DNA of 64,000 nt from Rhizobacter sp. OV335. Lineage in GTDB: Bacteria > Pseudomonadota > Gammaproteobacteria > Burkholderiales > Burkholderiaceae_C. Under the pieces are notes generated by a model. That model was given only the letters and a program-made list of their open reading frames with translations. It was not told where the DNA came from and made no database searches. Of the stretch, positions 27,115 to 37,841 are shown piece by piece (the stretch's first letter is position 1; every line of letters starts with the position of its first letter). The DNA lies in NCBI RefSeq assembly GCF_900142965.1, contig NZ_FRCQ01000009.1:124001-188000 (forward strand), read 5' to 3'. A program made the position numbers and the translations under genes.

Positions 27115-27489
27115 TCAGCCCCCCAACAGCAGGCCGACCACCGCACGGCGTCCTTCGGACACCAGCACGTTGTAGGTCCGGCAGGCCGCCGCAGTGTCCA
27201 TCGTCTCGATGCCGATGCGCTTGTCGATCAACGGGCGCAGCAGCGCGGGTGACGGGAACCGGATGCGATCTCCGCTGCCGAAGATCACCAGTTCGGGGGA
27301 CAGCGCCGCGATCGCGGCGAAGTGCTCGGCCGTGAGGTCCTCGAAGCGCTCGACATTCCACGCCACCACCTCGCCCTGCCAGGGCACGACGATGCTGCTG
27401 CGATGCACGACGCCGTTGATCGAGACGGCCCCGGGGATCAGGCCGGAGACGGCGTTGACGCCTTCGATGCGATCGGGTTGGAGTTTCAT
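27115..27489 (-). CDS. Mth938-like (DUF498) domain protein
   Basis: 124-aa protein of the Mth938/NDUFAF3-like fold. It starts MKLQPDRIEGVNAVSG and includes ELVIFGSGDRIRFPSPALL and TYNVLVSEGRRAVVGLLL, typical of the family. The molecular role is unsettled; the eukaryotic relative NDUFAF3 assists complex I assembly. Open frame extends further upstream, but the family start is the ATG at 27489. It follows bcp on the opposite side of a 78-bp gap and is read in the same direction. Confidence 0.88.
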   Translation of the reverse strand: MKLQPDRIEGVNAVSGLIPGAVSINGVVHRSSIVVPWQGEVVAWNVERFEDLTAEHFAAIAALSPELVIFGSGDRIRFPSPALLRPLIDKRIGIETMDTAAACRTYNVLVSEGRRAVVGLLLGG

Positions 27490-28255
27490 CCGGAAATTCT
27501 CTTCTATCTGGCCCACTTTTGAAGATGGCGTTATCTGGAAATTGGATGGCACGACTGCGACCCGAGCGTTACGAAGTGGACGCTCAGGGACACATCCAAA
27601 ACGCGAGCGCATGGCAACGACACAAGCAGAACGGGCATTGAGGGAGATGGGGGCGGCGTGCCGTCGCTTCAACAGGTTGATCGGCGATTTGCATGCGCGC
27701 ATCGACGATGATCGAACTCGGGCTGGAAACGACTTCAAGCGGCACGCCAGCATCCGCTTGCCGACCGGGGCGGCGGGCGCCGACTTCCCGAGCGTGCTGG
27801 CGGGACTGCTGGACCTGTCGGGCGTCACCTGGCCGGGGCAGGTCACGCGAGCCCTGGGCACGCTGTGGACTGGCCTGGTCTGTGCTGCCCGAGTCCGCTA
27901 CCTGCTTGCCTGGGAGAAGCCGGAAGACACGCCGCGGCCGGGCGGCGCGGGTTCGCTGGCGGCGAAGCGCTTGCGGAAATCGATGAGCAGCCTGTCCGGC
28001 ATCAGCCTCGACGACAAGCCGATGACGCCGCGCGAGAGGCCCATCAAGCAAAAGCTCGAAGCATGGACGCCCCGCAAGCCACCCGAGTCGCACGAGTCCT
28101 CTTCGTCGACATCGCGCGGATCCCCGGCGTCTTCTTCCGACGACAACCCGTCTTGACCGACCGCTGCGATGCCTGTGCGAAAATTTCCCTCCCGCCACCG
28201 TGGCGTGCCGAGCACCGCATCGCATGGCACCCGCGACCCCGACCCGGAGCCCCCG
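27490..28255. other. 766-bp stretch without a recognised gene
   Basis: This region lies between the Mth938-like gene and alaA. It holds one plausible but unrecognised open frame (27611-28156, listed separately) and about 100 bp of alaA leader. The first 120 bp are relatively AT-rich and should contain the promoter of the Mth938-like gene on the minus strand. No RNA gene, repeat or insertion sequence was seen. Confidence 0.6.
27611..28156 (+). CDS. Hypothetical protein, Ser/Pro-rich C-terminus
   Basis: Possible 181-aa protein starting MATTQAERALREMGAACRRF. The middle (about residues 45-110) has high third-position GC and a hydrophobic segment (LWTGLVCAARVRYLLAW). The tail is low complexity (SSSSTSRGSPASSSDDN). 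No family is recognised and no convincing Shine-Dalgarno precedes the ATG. Support is codon pattern plus the otherwise empty 766-bp space; it may not be real. Confidence 0.4.
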   Translation: MATTQAERALREMGAACRRFNRLIGDLHARIDDDRTRAGNDFKRHASIRLPTGAAGADFPSVLAGLLDLSGVTWPGQVTRALGTLWTGLVCAARVRYLLAWEKPEDTPRPGGAGSLAAKRLRKSMSSLSGISLDDKPMTPRERPIKQKLEAWTPRKPPESHESSSSTSRGSPASSSDDNPS

Positions 28256-29482
28256 TTGAAACCCATCGCCAAGTCCAGCAAGCTCGCCAGCGTCTGCTAC
28301 GACATCCGCGGGCCCGTGCTCGAGAAGGCCCGGCAGATGGAGGAAGAGGGCCAGAAGATCATCAAGCTGAACATCGGCAACCTCGCGGTGTTCGGCCTGG
28401 AGCCGCCGGACGAGATCGTGCAGGACATGATCCGCAACCTGCCGCATTCGGCCGGCTACACCGATTCGAAGGGGTTGTTCGCCCCGCGCAAGGCGGTCGT
28501 GCACTACTCGCAGGAGAAGAACATCGCCGGCGTCACCGTCGACGACGTCTACCTCGGCAACGGCGCTTCCGAGCTGATCGCGATGAGCATGAACGCGCTG
28601 CTCAACGATGGCGACGAGGTGCTGGTGCCGGCGCCCGACTACCCGCTGTGGACCGCCTCGGTGGCCCTCTCGGGCGGCACCGCGGTGCACTACGTCTGCG
28701 ACGAGCAGAGCGACTGGTTCCCCGACATCGCCGACATCAAGGCCAAGATCACGCCGAACACCAAGGCGATCGTCGTGATCAACCCGAACAACCCGACCGG
28801 CGCGTTGTACTCCGACAGCCTGCTGCTCGAGATCGTCGAGCTCGCACGCCAGCACGAGCTGATCATCTTCGCCGACGAGATCTACGACAAGACGCTGTAC
28901 GACGGCAACACCCACACCAGCATCGCGTCGCTCGCGACCGACGTGCTGTTCGTCACCTTCAACGGCCTCAGCAAGAACTACCGCTCCTGCGGCTACCGCG
29001 CCGGCTGGATGGTCGTCTCGGGCGAGAAGCGCCATGCGCGCGACTACATCGAGGGGCTGAACATGCTCGCGTCGATGCGCCTGTGCTCCAACACGCCCGG
29101 CCAGCTCGCGATCCAGACTGCCCTCGGCGGCTACCAGAGCATCAAGGACCTGGTCGCCCCGGGCGGGCGGCTGTGCCGCCAGCGCGACCTCGCACACCAG
29201 CTGCTGACGCAGATCCCCGGCGTCAGCTGCGTGAAGCCGAAGGCCGCGCTGTACATGTTCCCGCGCCTGGACTCCAAGCTGTACCCGATCGCCGACGACC
29301 AGCAGTTCGCCTACGACCTGCTCGCCGACGAGAAGGTGCTGATCGTGCAGGGCACCGGCTTCAACTGGCTGCAGCCCGATCACTTCCGGCTGGTCTTCCT
29401 GCCGAACTCCGACGATCTCTCCGACGCGATCGGCCGCATCGCGCGCTTCCTCGACCACTACCGCAAGCGTCACTCGCACTGA
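28256..29482 (+). CDS. alaA: Pyridoxal phosphate-dependent alanine aminotransferase AlaA
   Basis: 408-aa class I aminotransferase closely matching E. coli AlaA (YfbQ), a glutamate-pyruvate transaminase. It has KSSKLASVCYDIRGPVLEKA, FADEIYDKTLYD, and the PLP Lys in FNGLSKNYRSCGYRAGW. The likely start is the TTG at 28256 (MKPIAKSSKL), with CGGAG 8 bp before it, because this matches the AlaA N-terminus. Residues IGNLAVFG replace the usual IGNPAPFG. It leads alaA-hom-thrC, an order common in Burkholderiales. Confidence 0.93.
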   Translation: MKPIAKSSKLASVCYDIRGPVLEKARQMEEEGQKIIKLNIGNLAVFGLEPPDEIVQDMIRNLPHSAGYTDSKGLFAPRKAVVHYSQEKNIAGVTVDDVYLGNGASELIAMSMNALLNDGDEVLVPAPDYPLWTASVALSGGTAVHYVCDEQSDWFPDIADIKAKITPNTKAIVVINPNNPTGALYSDSLLLEIVELARQHELIIFADEIYDKTLYDGNTHTSIASLATDVLFVTFNGLSKNYRSCGYRAGWMVVSGEKRHARDYIEGLNMLASMRLCSNTPGQLAIQTALGGYQSIKDLVAPGGRLCRQRDLAHQLLTQIPGVSCVKPKAALYMFPRLDSKLYPIADDQQFAYDLLADEKVLIVQGTGFNWLQPDHFRLVFLPNSDDLSDAIGRIARFLDHYRKRHSH

Positions 29483-29487
29483 TCTTT

Positions 29488-29514
29488 TTTTCGCACCGCT
29501 CTCTTTTCGCACCG
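29488..29514. repeat. Tandem 11-bp direct repeats in the alaA-hom gap
   Basis: TTTTCGCACCG occurs at 29488-29498 and again at 29504-29514, a 16-bp period. The pair fills the short intergenic space before hom. It may bind a regulator or be a chance duplication. Confidence 0.5.
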
Positions 29515-29550
29515 ATTCTTCAACCAGCCCTCGCAGGGCGCTCTCCCACC

Positions 29551-30876
29551 ATGAAGCCAATCCAAGTCGGTCTGCTCGGCCTCGGTACCGTCGGCAGCGG
29601 CACGTTCAACGTGCTGCAGCGCAATCAGGAGGAAATTCGGCGTCGCGCCGGCCGCAGCATTCAGATCACGATGGTGGCGGCGCGCAATGTCGAACGCGCG
29701 AAGGGAATCGTCGGCGATGCGGCGAAGGTGGTGGCCGATGCGCGCGAGGTGATCGCGAACCCGGCGATCGACATCGTCGTCGAGCTGATCGGCGGCTACG
29801 ACATCGCCCGCACGCTGGTGATGGAAGCCATCGCGGCCGGCAAGCACGTGGTCACCGCCAACAAGGCGCTGCTCGCGGTGCACGGCACCGAGATCTTCGC
29901 GGCCGCGCATGCCAAGGGCGTGATGGTGGCCTTCGAGGCCGCGGTGGCCGGCGGCATCCCGATCATCAAGCAGCTGCGCGAGGGCCTGTCGGCCAACCGC
30001 ATCGAGTGGATCGCCGGCATCATCAACGGCACCACCAACTTCATCCTGTCGGAGATGCGGGCCAAGGGCCTCGATTTCGACGCGGTGCTGAAGGAGGCGC
30101 AGCGCCTGGGCTATGCCGAGGCCGACCCGACCTTCGACATCGAGGGCGTCGATGCCGCGCACAAGCTGACCATCATGAGCGCGATCGCGTTCGGAACGCC
30201 GGTGCAGTTCGAGCGCGCCCACATCGAGGGCATCACGAAACTGCAGGCCGCCGACATCACCTATGCCGAGCAGCTCGGCTACCGCATCAAGCTGCTGGGC
30301 ATCACGAAGCGGCGCGACGACCTCGGCCGCAACGCCGGCATCGAGCTGCGCGTGCACCCGACGCTGGTGCCCACCAAGCGGCTGATCGCCAACGTCGAGG
30401 GCGCGATGAACGCCGTCGTCGTGCACGGCGATGCGGTCGGCACGACGCTGTCGTACGGCAAGGGCGCCGGCTCCGAGCCGACCGCGTCGGCCGTGGTCGC
30501 CGACCTCGTCGACATCACGCGGCTGCACACCGCCGACCCCGACCACCGCGTGCCGCACCTGGCCTTCCAGCCGAACCAGCTCACCGACACGCCGATCCTG
30601 GGCATGGAACAGGTCGTTACGTCGTTCTACCTGCGCCTGCAGGTGGCTGACCAGGCCGGCGTGCTGGCGCGCATCACCGGCATCCTGGCCGAGCACGAGA
30701 TCTCGATCGACGCGCTGCTGCAACGGGAGTCGGCTGAAGGCGAAGCCCACACCGACGTCATCATCCTGACCCACGACACCGTCGAGGGCGAGATGAACAA
30801 GGCGCTGGCGCAGATGCAGGCGCTGCCGACCGTGCTGGCGCCGATCGTGCGCATCCGCAAGGAAGAGCTGTCGTGA
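29551..30876 (+). CDS. hom: Homoserine dehydrogenase
   Basis: 441-aa enzyme reducing aspartate semialdehyde to homoserine for threonine and methionine. The Rossmann motif is GLLGLGTVGSG, followed by the catalytic region INGTTNFILSEM and GYAEADPTFDIEG. A C-terminal ACT domain (about residues 360-441, ADQAGVLARITGILAEHEIS) suggests feedback control by threonine. It overlaps thrC by 4 bp, so the two are coupled. Confidence 0.97.
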   Translation: MKPIQVGLLGLGTVGSGTFNVLQRNQEEIRRRAGRSIQITMVAARNVERAKGIVGDAAKVVADAREVIANPAIDIVVELIGGYDIARTLVMEAIAAGKHVVTANKALLAVHGTEIFAAAHAKGVMVAFEAAVAGGIPIIKQLREGLSANRIEWIAGIINGTTNFILSEMRAKGLDFDAVLKEAQRLGYAEADPTFDIEGVDAAHKLTIMSAIAFGTPVQFERAHIEGITKLQAADITYAEQLGYRIKLLGITKRRDDLGRNAGIELRVHPTLVPTKRLIANVEGAMNAVVVHGDAVGTTLSYGKGAGSEPTASAVVADLVDITRLHTADPDHRVPHLAFQPNQLTDTPILGMEQVVTSFYLRLQVADQAGVLARITGILAEHEISIDALLQRESAEGEAHTDVIILTHDTVEGEMNKALAQMQALPTVLAPIVRIRKEELS

Positions 30877-32279
30877 AATACATCAGCACCCGAGGTGACC
30901 GCACCGAACGCGGCTTCTCCGACATCCTGCTCGAAGGCCTCGCGCCCGATGGCGGGCTCTACCTGCCCACGCACTACCCGCAGGTCGACGCCGCGACGCT
31001 CGCGCGCTGGCGCGAGCTGCCGTACCACGCGCTGGCGTTCGAGATCCTGTCGCTCTACATCGACGACATCCCGGCCGCCGACCTGCGCCGCCTGACCGCG
31101 AAGACCTACACGCAGGCGGTGTTCAACAGCACCGAGATCGCACCGATCACCGCGCTGCGTCCCGGCCTGTACCTGCAGGGCCTGTCGAATGGCCCGACGC
31201 TCGCGTTCAAGGACATGGCGATGCAGCTGCTCGGCAACCTGTTCGAGTACGAACTGGGCCGCCGCGGCGAGACGCTGAACATCCTCGGTGCGACCTCGGG
31301 CGACACCGGCAGCGCGGCCGAGCACGCGATGCGCGGCAAGCAGGGCATCAACGTCTTCATGCTGAGCCCGCACGGCCGCATGAGCCCGTTCCAGCAGGCG
31401 CAGATGTTCAGCCTGCAAGACGCCAACATCCACAACATCGCGATCGAAGGCGTGTTCGACGACTGCCAGGACATCGTCAAGGCGGTCTCCAACGACCTGG
31501 CCTTCAAGCGCGCGAACCGCATCGGCACCGTCAACTCGATCAACTGGGCGCGGCTGCTGGCGCAGGTGGTGTACTACTTCGCCGGCTGGCTGCAGGCGAC
31601 GCGCGACGGCGCGAAAGAGGTCAGCTTCGCGGTGCCGTCGGGCAACTTCGGCAACATCTGCGCCGGCCATGTCGCGCGCAGCATGGGCCTGCCGATCAAG
31701 CAGCTGGTGCTGGCGACGAATGAGAACCGCGTGCTCGACGAGTTCTTCCGCAGCGGCACCTACCGGGTGCGCGCCGGCAGCGAGACCTTCGAGACCTCGA
31801 GCCCGTCGATGGACATCTCGAAGGCCTCGAACTTCGAGCGCTTCGTGTTCGACCTGCTCGGCCGCGACGGCGAGCGCACGCGCGCGCTGTTCAAGACCGA
31901 GATCGAGCTGCACGGCCGCTTCTCGATCACGCCGGACGAATTCGCGCGCATCACCGGCTACGGCTTCGTGTCGGGGCACAGTACGCATGCCGACCGGCTC
32001 GCGACGATCCGCCTCGCGTACGAACGCTTCGGCGCGATGATCGACACCCACACCGCCGACGGGCTGAAGGTCGCGCTCGAGCACCTCGACCCGGCGGTGC
32101 CGATGATCGTGCTCGAGACCGCGCTGCCGGCCAAGTTCGCCGAGACCATCATCGAAGCGCTGAACCGGCAACCGGCCAGGCCGCACCTGCTGCAGGGCAT
32201 CGAAGACCTGCCGAAGCGCTTCACGGTGATGCCGGTCGATGCCGAGGCGGTCAAGCGCTACATCACCGAACACGTGTGA
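30873..32279 (+). CDS. thrC: Threonine synthase
   Basis: 468-aa PLP enzyme converting O-phosphohomoserine to threonine. The N-terminus MKYISTRGDRTERGFSDILLEGLAPDGGLY is diagnostic. The PLP Lys is in PTLAFKDMAMQ, and ATSGDTGSAAEHA binds phosphate. The ATG overlaps the hom stop (ATGA). It is followed after 7 bp by mobB, so the threonine operon probably reads into the molybdenum cofactor genes. Confidence 0.97.
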   Translation: MKYISTRGDRTERGFSDILLEGLAPDGGLYLPTHYPQVDAATLARWRELPYHALAFEILSLYIDDIPAADLRRLTAKTYTQAVFNSTEIAPITALRPGLYLQGLSNGPTLAFKDMAMQLLGNLFEYELGRRGETLNILGATSGDTGSAAEHAMRGKQGINVFMLSPHGRMSPFQQAQMFSLQDANIHNIAIEGVFDDCQDIVKAVSNDLAFKRANRIGTVNSINWARLLAQVVYYFAGWLQATRDGAKEVSFAVPSGNFGNICAGHVARSMGLPIKQLVLATNENRVLDEFFRSGTYRVRAGSETFETSSPSMDISKASNFERFVFDLLGRDGERTRALFKTEIELHGRFSITPDEFARITGYGFVSGHSTHADRLATIRLAYERFGAMIDTHTADGLKVALEHLDPAVPMIVLETALPAKFAETIIEALNRQPARPHLLQGIEDLPKRFTVMPVDAEAVKRYITEHV

Positions 32280-32286
32280 GGCCCGC

Positions 32287-32817
32287 GTGAAAGTCATCGG
32301 CTTCAGCGGCTACTCGGGCTCCGGCAAGACCACGCTGGTCGAGCAGCTGATCCCGCTGCTGCGCGCGGCCGGCCACCGGGTGTCGGTGGTCAAGCATGCG
32401 CACCACGATTTCGACATCGACCAGCCGGGCAAGGATTCGTACCGCCACCGCCAGGCCGGCGCGTTCGAGATCGTGATCGCGTCGGACCGGCGGCTGGCCA
32501 AGATCCGCGAGTACGAGCAACTGGCCGAGCCGACGGTGCACCAGCTGATCGCTGAACTGGTCGACTGCGACTGGGTGCTGGTCGAGGGCTTCAAGCACGC
32601 CGACCTGCCGAAGATCGAGGTCTGGCGCGCGGCCACCGGCAAGCAGGCGAACTACCCGACCGATCCGTTCATCGTCGCGATCGCGACCGACAGTGCCGAC
32701 CAGTTGCCCGAGCCCACGTCGCGCCCGCTGCTCGACCTGAATGACCCTGCGGCAGCGGCCGCCTTCCTGCTGGCCGATGCTTCGCGCTATGACTACCAGC
32801 CTCCCGCCATCCCCTGA
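32287..32817 (+). CDS. mobB: Molybdopterin-guanine dinucleotide biosynthesis protein MobB
   Basis: 176-aa P-loop GTPase helping attach GMP to molybdopterin. The start is GTG (MKVIGFSGYSGSGKTTLVEQL); Walker A is GYSGSGKT. Conserved KHAHHDFDIDQPGKDSYRHRQAGA and WVLVEGFKHADLPKIEVWR follow. The C-terminal 29 bp overlap the moeA start in another frame. Confidence 0.94.
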   Translation: MKVIGFSGYSGSGKTTLVEQLIPLLRAAGHRVSVVKHAHHDFDIDQPGKDSYRHRQAGAFEIVIASDRRLAKIREYEQLAEPTVHQLIAELVDCDWVLVEGFKHADLPKIEVWRAATGKQANYPTDPFIVAIATDSADQLPEPTSRPLLDLNDPAAAAAFLLADASRYDYQPPAIP

Positions 32818-34060
32818 CCGCTCGCCATCGGCGGTCCGGTCGCCGTTGCTGTCGCTCGACGACGCGCTGGCACGCCTGCTGGCCGCGGTGCAGCCGCTGC
32901 CGGCCGACCAGGCCGAGACGCTGTCGACCTTCGACGCCCTCGGCCGCGTGCTGGCCGCCGACGTGCACTCGCGGCTCGACGTGCCGCCGCTCGACAACAC
33001 CGCGATGGACGGCTATGCGCTGCGCAGCGCCGACGTGCCGACCGCCGGCACCTTGCTGCCGGTGAGCCAGCGCATCCCGGCCGGCAGCGTGCCGAGCGAG
33101 CTGCAGCCCGGCACCGCGGCGCGCATCTTCACCGGCGCGCCGATCCCGCCCGGCGCCGATGCGGTCGTGATGCAGGAGCAGTGCGAGGCACTCGACGGCC
33201 AGGTGCGGATCAACGAGGTGCCGGGGGCAGGGCAGTGGGTGCGCCGCCGCGGCGAGGATGTGCAAGAAGGCAGCACCGTGCTGACCCACGGCCAGCGGCT
33301 GACCCCGCAGGCGCTCGGCATGGCCGCGTCGGTCGGCGCAGCCACGCTGTCGGTGATGCGCCGGCCGCGCGTTGCGCTGTTCTCCACCGGCGACGAGCTG
33401 GTGATGCCGGGCGAGCCGCTGCGCCCTGGCGCGATCTACAACTCCAACCGCTACACGCTGCGGGCGCTGATCCAGGCATTGGGCGGCGAGGTGACCGACC
33501 TCGGCATCGTGCCCGACCGGCTCGACGCGACGCGCGATGCGCTGATGCGAGCCGCGCAAGGGCACGACCTGATCGTCACCAGCGGCGGCGTGTCGGTCGG
33601 CGAAGAAGACCACCTGCGCCCTGCCGTGCAGGCCGAAGGGCGGCTCGACCTGTGGCAGATCGCGCTGAAGCCGGGCAAGCCGCTGGCGTTCGGCAGCGTG
33701 CGGCGCGGCGACTTCACCGAGGCCTGGTTCATGGGGCTGCCGGGCAACCCGGTGTCGAGCTTCATCACCTTTTTGCTGGCGGTGCGCCCGGTGCTGCTGC
33801 GGCTGCAGGGCGCCGCGGCCGAGATGCCCGACGGGCTGCCGATGCGGGCCGATTTCGCGTGGCCGAAGCCGGACAAGCGGCGCGAGTTCCTGCGGGTGCG
33901 CCGCACGCCGGAAGGCGGGCTGGCGCTGTTCCCGAACCAGGGCTCGGGCGTGCTCAGCTCGGCGGTGTGGGGCGACGGTCTTGTCGACAACCCGCCCGGC
34001 CAGGCCATCGCCGTGGGCGACACGGTGCGCTACATCCCGTTCTCGGAGCTGCTCGCATGA
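32789..34060 (+). CDS. moeA: Molybdopterin molybdenumtransferase MoeA (copy 2)
   Basis: 423-aa second MoeA. It has DNTAMDGYAL, FTGAPIPPGADAVVMQEQ, SGGVSVGEEDHLRPA and LPGNPVSSFITFLL. The start at MTTSLPPSPD lies inside the end of mobB, giving a 29-bp overlap. It overlaps moaD by 4 bp. The other copy is at 18881-20158. One may serve a different cofactor form or metal, but sequence alone does not separate them. Confidence 0.94.
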   Translation: MTTSLPPSPDRSPSAVRSPLLSLDDALARLLAAVQPLPADQAETLSTFDALGRVLAADVHSRLDVPPLDNTAMDGYALRSADVPTAGTLLPVSQRIPAGSVPSELQPGTAARIFTGAPIPPGADAVVMQEQCEALDGQVRINEVPGAGQWVRRRGEDVQEGSTVLTHGQRLTPQALGMAASVGAATLSVMRRPRVALFSTGDELVMPGEPLRPGAIYNSNRYTLRALIQALGGEVTDLGIVPDRLDATRDALMRAAQGHDLIVTSGGVSVGEEDHLRPAVQAEGRLDLWQIALKPGKPLAFGSVRRGDFTEAWFMGLPGNPVSSFITFLLAVRPVLLRLQGAAAEMPDGLPMRADFAWPKPDKRREFLRVRRTPEGGLALFPNQGSGVLSSAVWGDGLVDNPPGQAIAVGDTVRYIPFSELLA

Positions 34061-34308
34061 AGCTGCGTGTCCGCTATTTCGCGTCGCTGCGCGAAGCGCT
34101 CGGCGGCGGCGAGACGCTGGAGCTGCCGGCCGGTGCCGACGTGGCTGCGGCGCGCGATGCGCTGATCGCCCGCGACGAGCGCCACGCCGCGGCGCTGGCG
34201 CGAACGCGAGCCTTGCGCTGCGCGCTCGACCAGGCGCTGTGCGACGAAGCCGCGCCCTTGCACGACGACGCCGAGCTCGCCTTCTTCCCGCCCGTCACCG
34301 GAGGCTGA
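34057..34308 (+). CDS. moaD: Molybdopterin synthase sulfur carrier subunit
   Basis: 83-aa ubiquitin-like protein whose C-terminal Gly-Gly (PPVTGG) is thiocarboxylated and donates sulfur to precursor Z. Sequence MKLRVRYFASLREALG is typical. Its ATG overlaps the moeA stop, and moaE starts one base after its stop. Confidence 0.95.
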   Translation: MKLRVRYFASLREALGGGETLELPAGADVAAARDALIARDERHAAALARTRALRCALDQALCDEAAPLHDDAELAFFPPVTGG

Positions 34309-34309
34309 C

Positions 34310-34792
34310 ATGAGCCGCACGCGTGTGTCGATCCAGACCGACGACTTCGACCTCGGCGCCGAGGTGGCTGGCCTGCGTGCGGGCGACGGCGGCGTCGGCG
34401 CGGTGGTCGCATTCGTCGGCACGGTGCGCGATCGCAGCGAGGGCGCCGACGTCAGCCGCATGGAGCTGGAGCACTACCCGGGCATGACCGAGAAGGCGAT
34501 CGACGCGATGATCGACGCGGCGGCGGCCCGCTTCGACATCCGCGCCGCGCGCGTGATCCACCGCGTCGGCGTGCTCGATGCGCAGGACCAGATCGTGCTG
34601 GTGGCCGTCACGTCGGCGCACCGCGGGTCCGCCTTCGAAGCCTGCGAGTTCCTGATGGACTACCTGAAGACGCAAGCCCCGTTCTGGAAGAAGGAGCACA
34701 CGCCGCAAGGCGCGCGCTGGGTCGACGCCCGCAGCCACGACGATGCCGCGCTGCAGCGCTGGGGCATCACGAGCGGGAACCTCGCACCATGA
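34310..34792 (+). CDS. moaE: Molybdopterin synthase catalytic subunit
   Basis: 160-aa large subunit that forms the dithiolene of molybdopterin with MoaD. Conserved AFVGTVRDRSEGADVSRMELEHYPGMTEK and HRVGVLDAQDQIVLVAV lead to the catalytic Lys region FLMDYLKTQAPFWKKEH. It overlaps crcB by 4 bp. Confidence 0.96.
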   Translation: MSRTRVSIQTDDFDLGAEVAGLRAGDGGVGAVVAFVGTVRDRSEGADVSRMELEHYPGMTEKAIDAMIDAAAARFDIRAARVIHRVGVLDAQDQIVLVAVTSAHRGSAFEACEFLMDYLKTQAPFWKKEHTPQGARWVDARSHDDAALQRWGITSGNLAP

Positions 34793-35190
34793 CGGCGGGC
34801 GCGGGTGTGGGCATCACCTGGTTGCAGGTGCTGGCGGTCGCGACCGGCGCCGTCTTCGGCGCGCTGCTGCGCTGGTGGGCCGGGCTGTGGCTGAACGCGC
34901 AATGGGCGGGCTTCCCGCTCGGCACGCTGCTGGTCAACTGCGCCGGCGGGCTGCTGATCGGCATCGCGCTGTACTGGTTCCAGCGCAGCCCGAACGAGCT
35001 GCTGCGGCTGCTGGCAGTGACCGGCTTCCTCGGCGGGCTGACGACCTTCTCGTCGTTCTCCGGCGAATCGCTGGCGCTGATCCAGCGCAACGAGTGGACG
35101 CTGGCCGTCGGTCACACTCTGGCCCACGTGCTGGGGTCGCTGGCCTGTGCCGGTGTCGGATACAAGCTTGCGAGGGTTGTTCTGGCTTAG
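34789..35190 (+). CDS. crcB: Fluoride exporter CrcB/Fluc
   Basis: 133-aa membrane protein with four hydrophobic helices forming a dual-topology fluoride channel. Signature parts are GALLRWWAGLW, GTLLVNCAGGLLIG and TGFLGGLTTFSSFSGE. The start overlaps the moaE stop, leaving no room for a fluoride riboswitch directly upstream, so expression follows the upstream operon. A heat-shock promoter for clpB starts right after its stop codon. Confidence 0.95.
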   Translation: MTAGAGVGITWLQVLAVATGAVFGALLRWWAGLWLNAQWAGFPLGTLLVNCAGGLLIGIALYWFQRSPNELLRLLAVTGFLGGLTTFSSFSGESLALIQRNEWTLAVGHTLAHVLGSLACAGVGYKLARVVLA

Positions 35191-35218
35191 CTTGAAATCC
35201 GGGACGATCCCCTCAAAT
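35191..35218 (+). promoter_or_regulatory. Sigma-32 heat-shock promoter of clpB
   Basis: CTTGAAA (35191-35197), an 11-bp spacer, then CCCCTCAAAT (35209-35218) match the sigma-32 consensus (CTTGAAA and CCCCATNT). It lies 26 bp before the clpB ATG and abuts the crcB stop codon. A heat-shock promoter is expected for this gene. Confidence 0.75.
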
Positions 35219-35243
35219 CCGCTGCAATCGGAGGATTCGTCCC

Positions 35244-37835
<2,592 letters not shown>

Positions 37836-37841
37836 CCTGTT

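Noticed and set aside
34700-34800. Fluoride riboswitch before crcB
   Set aside because: crcB overlaps moaE by 4 bp, so there is no untranslated leader for a riboswitch.
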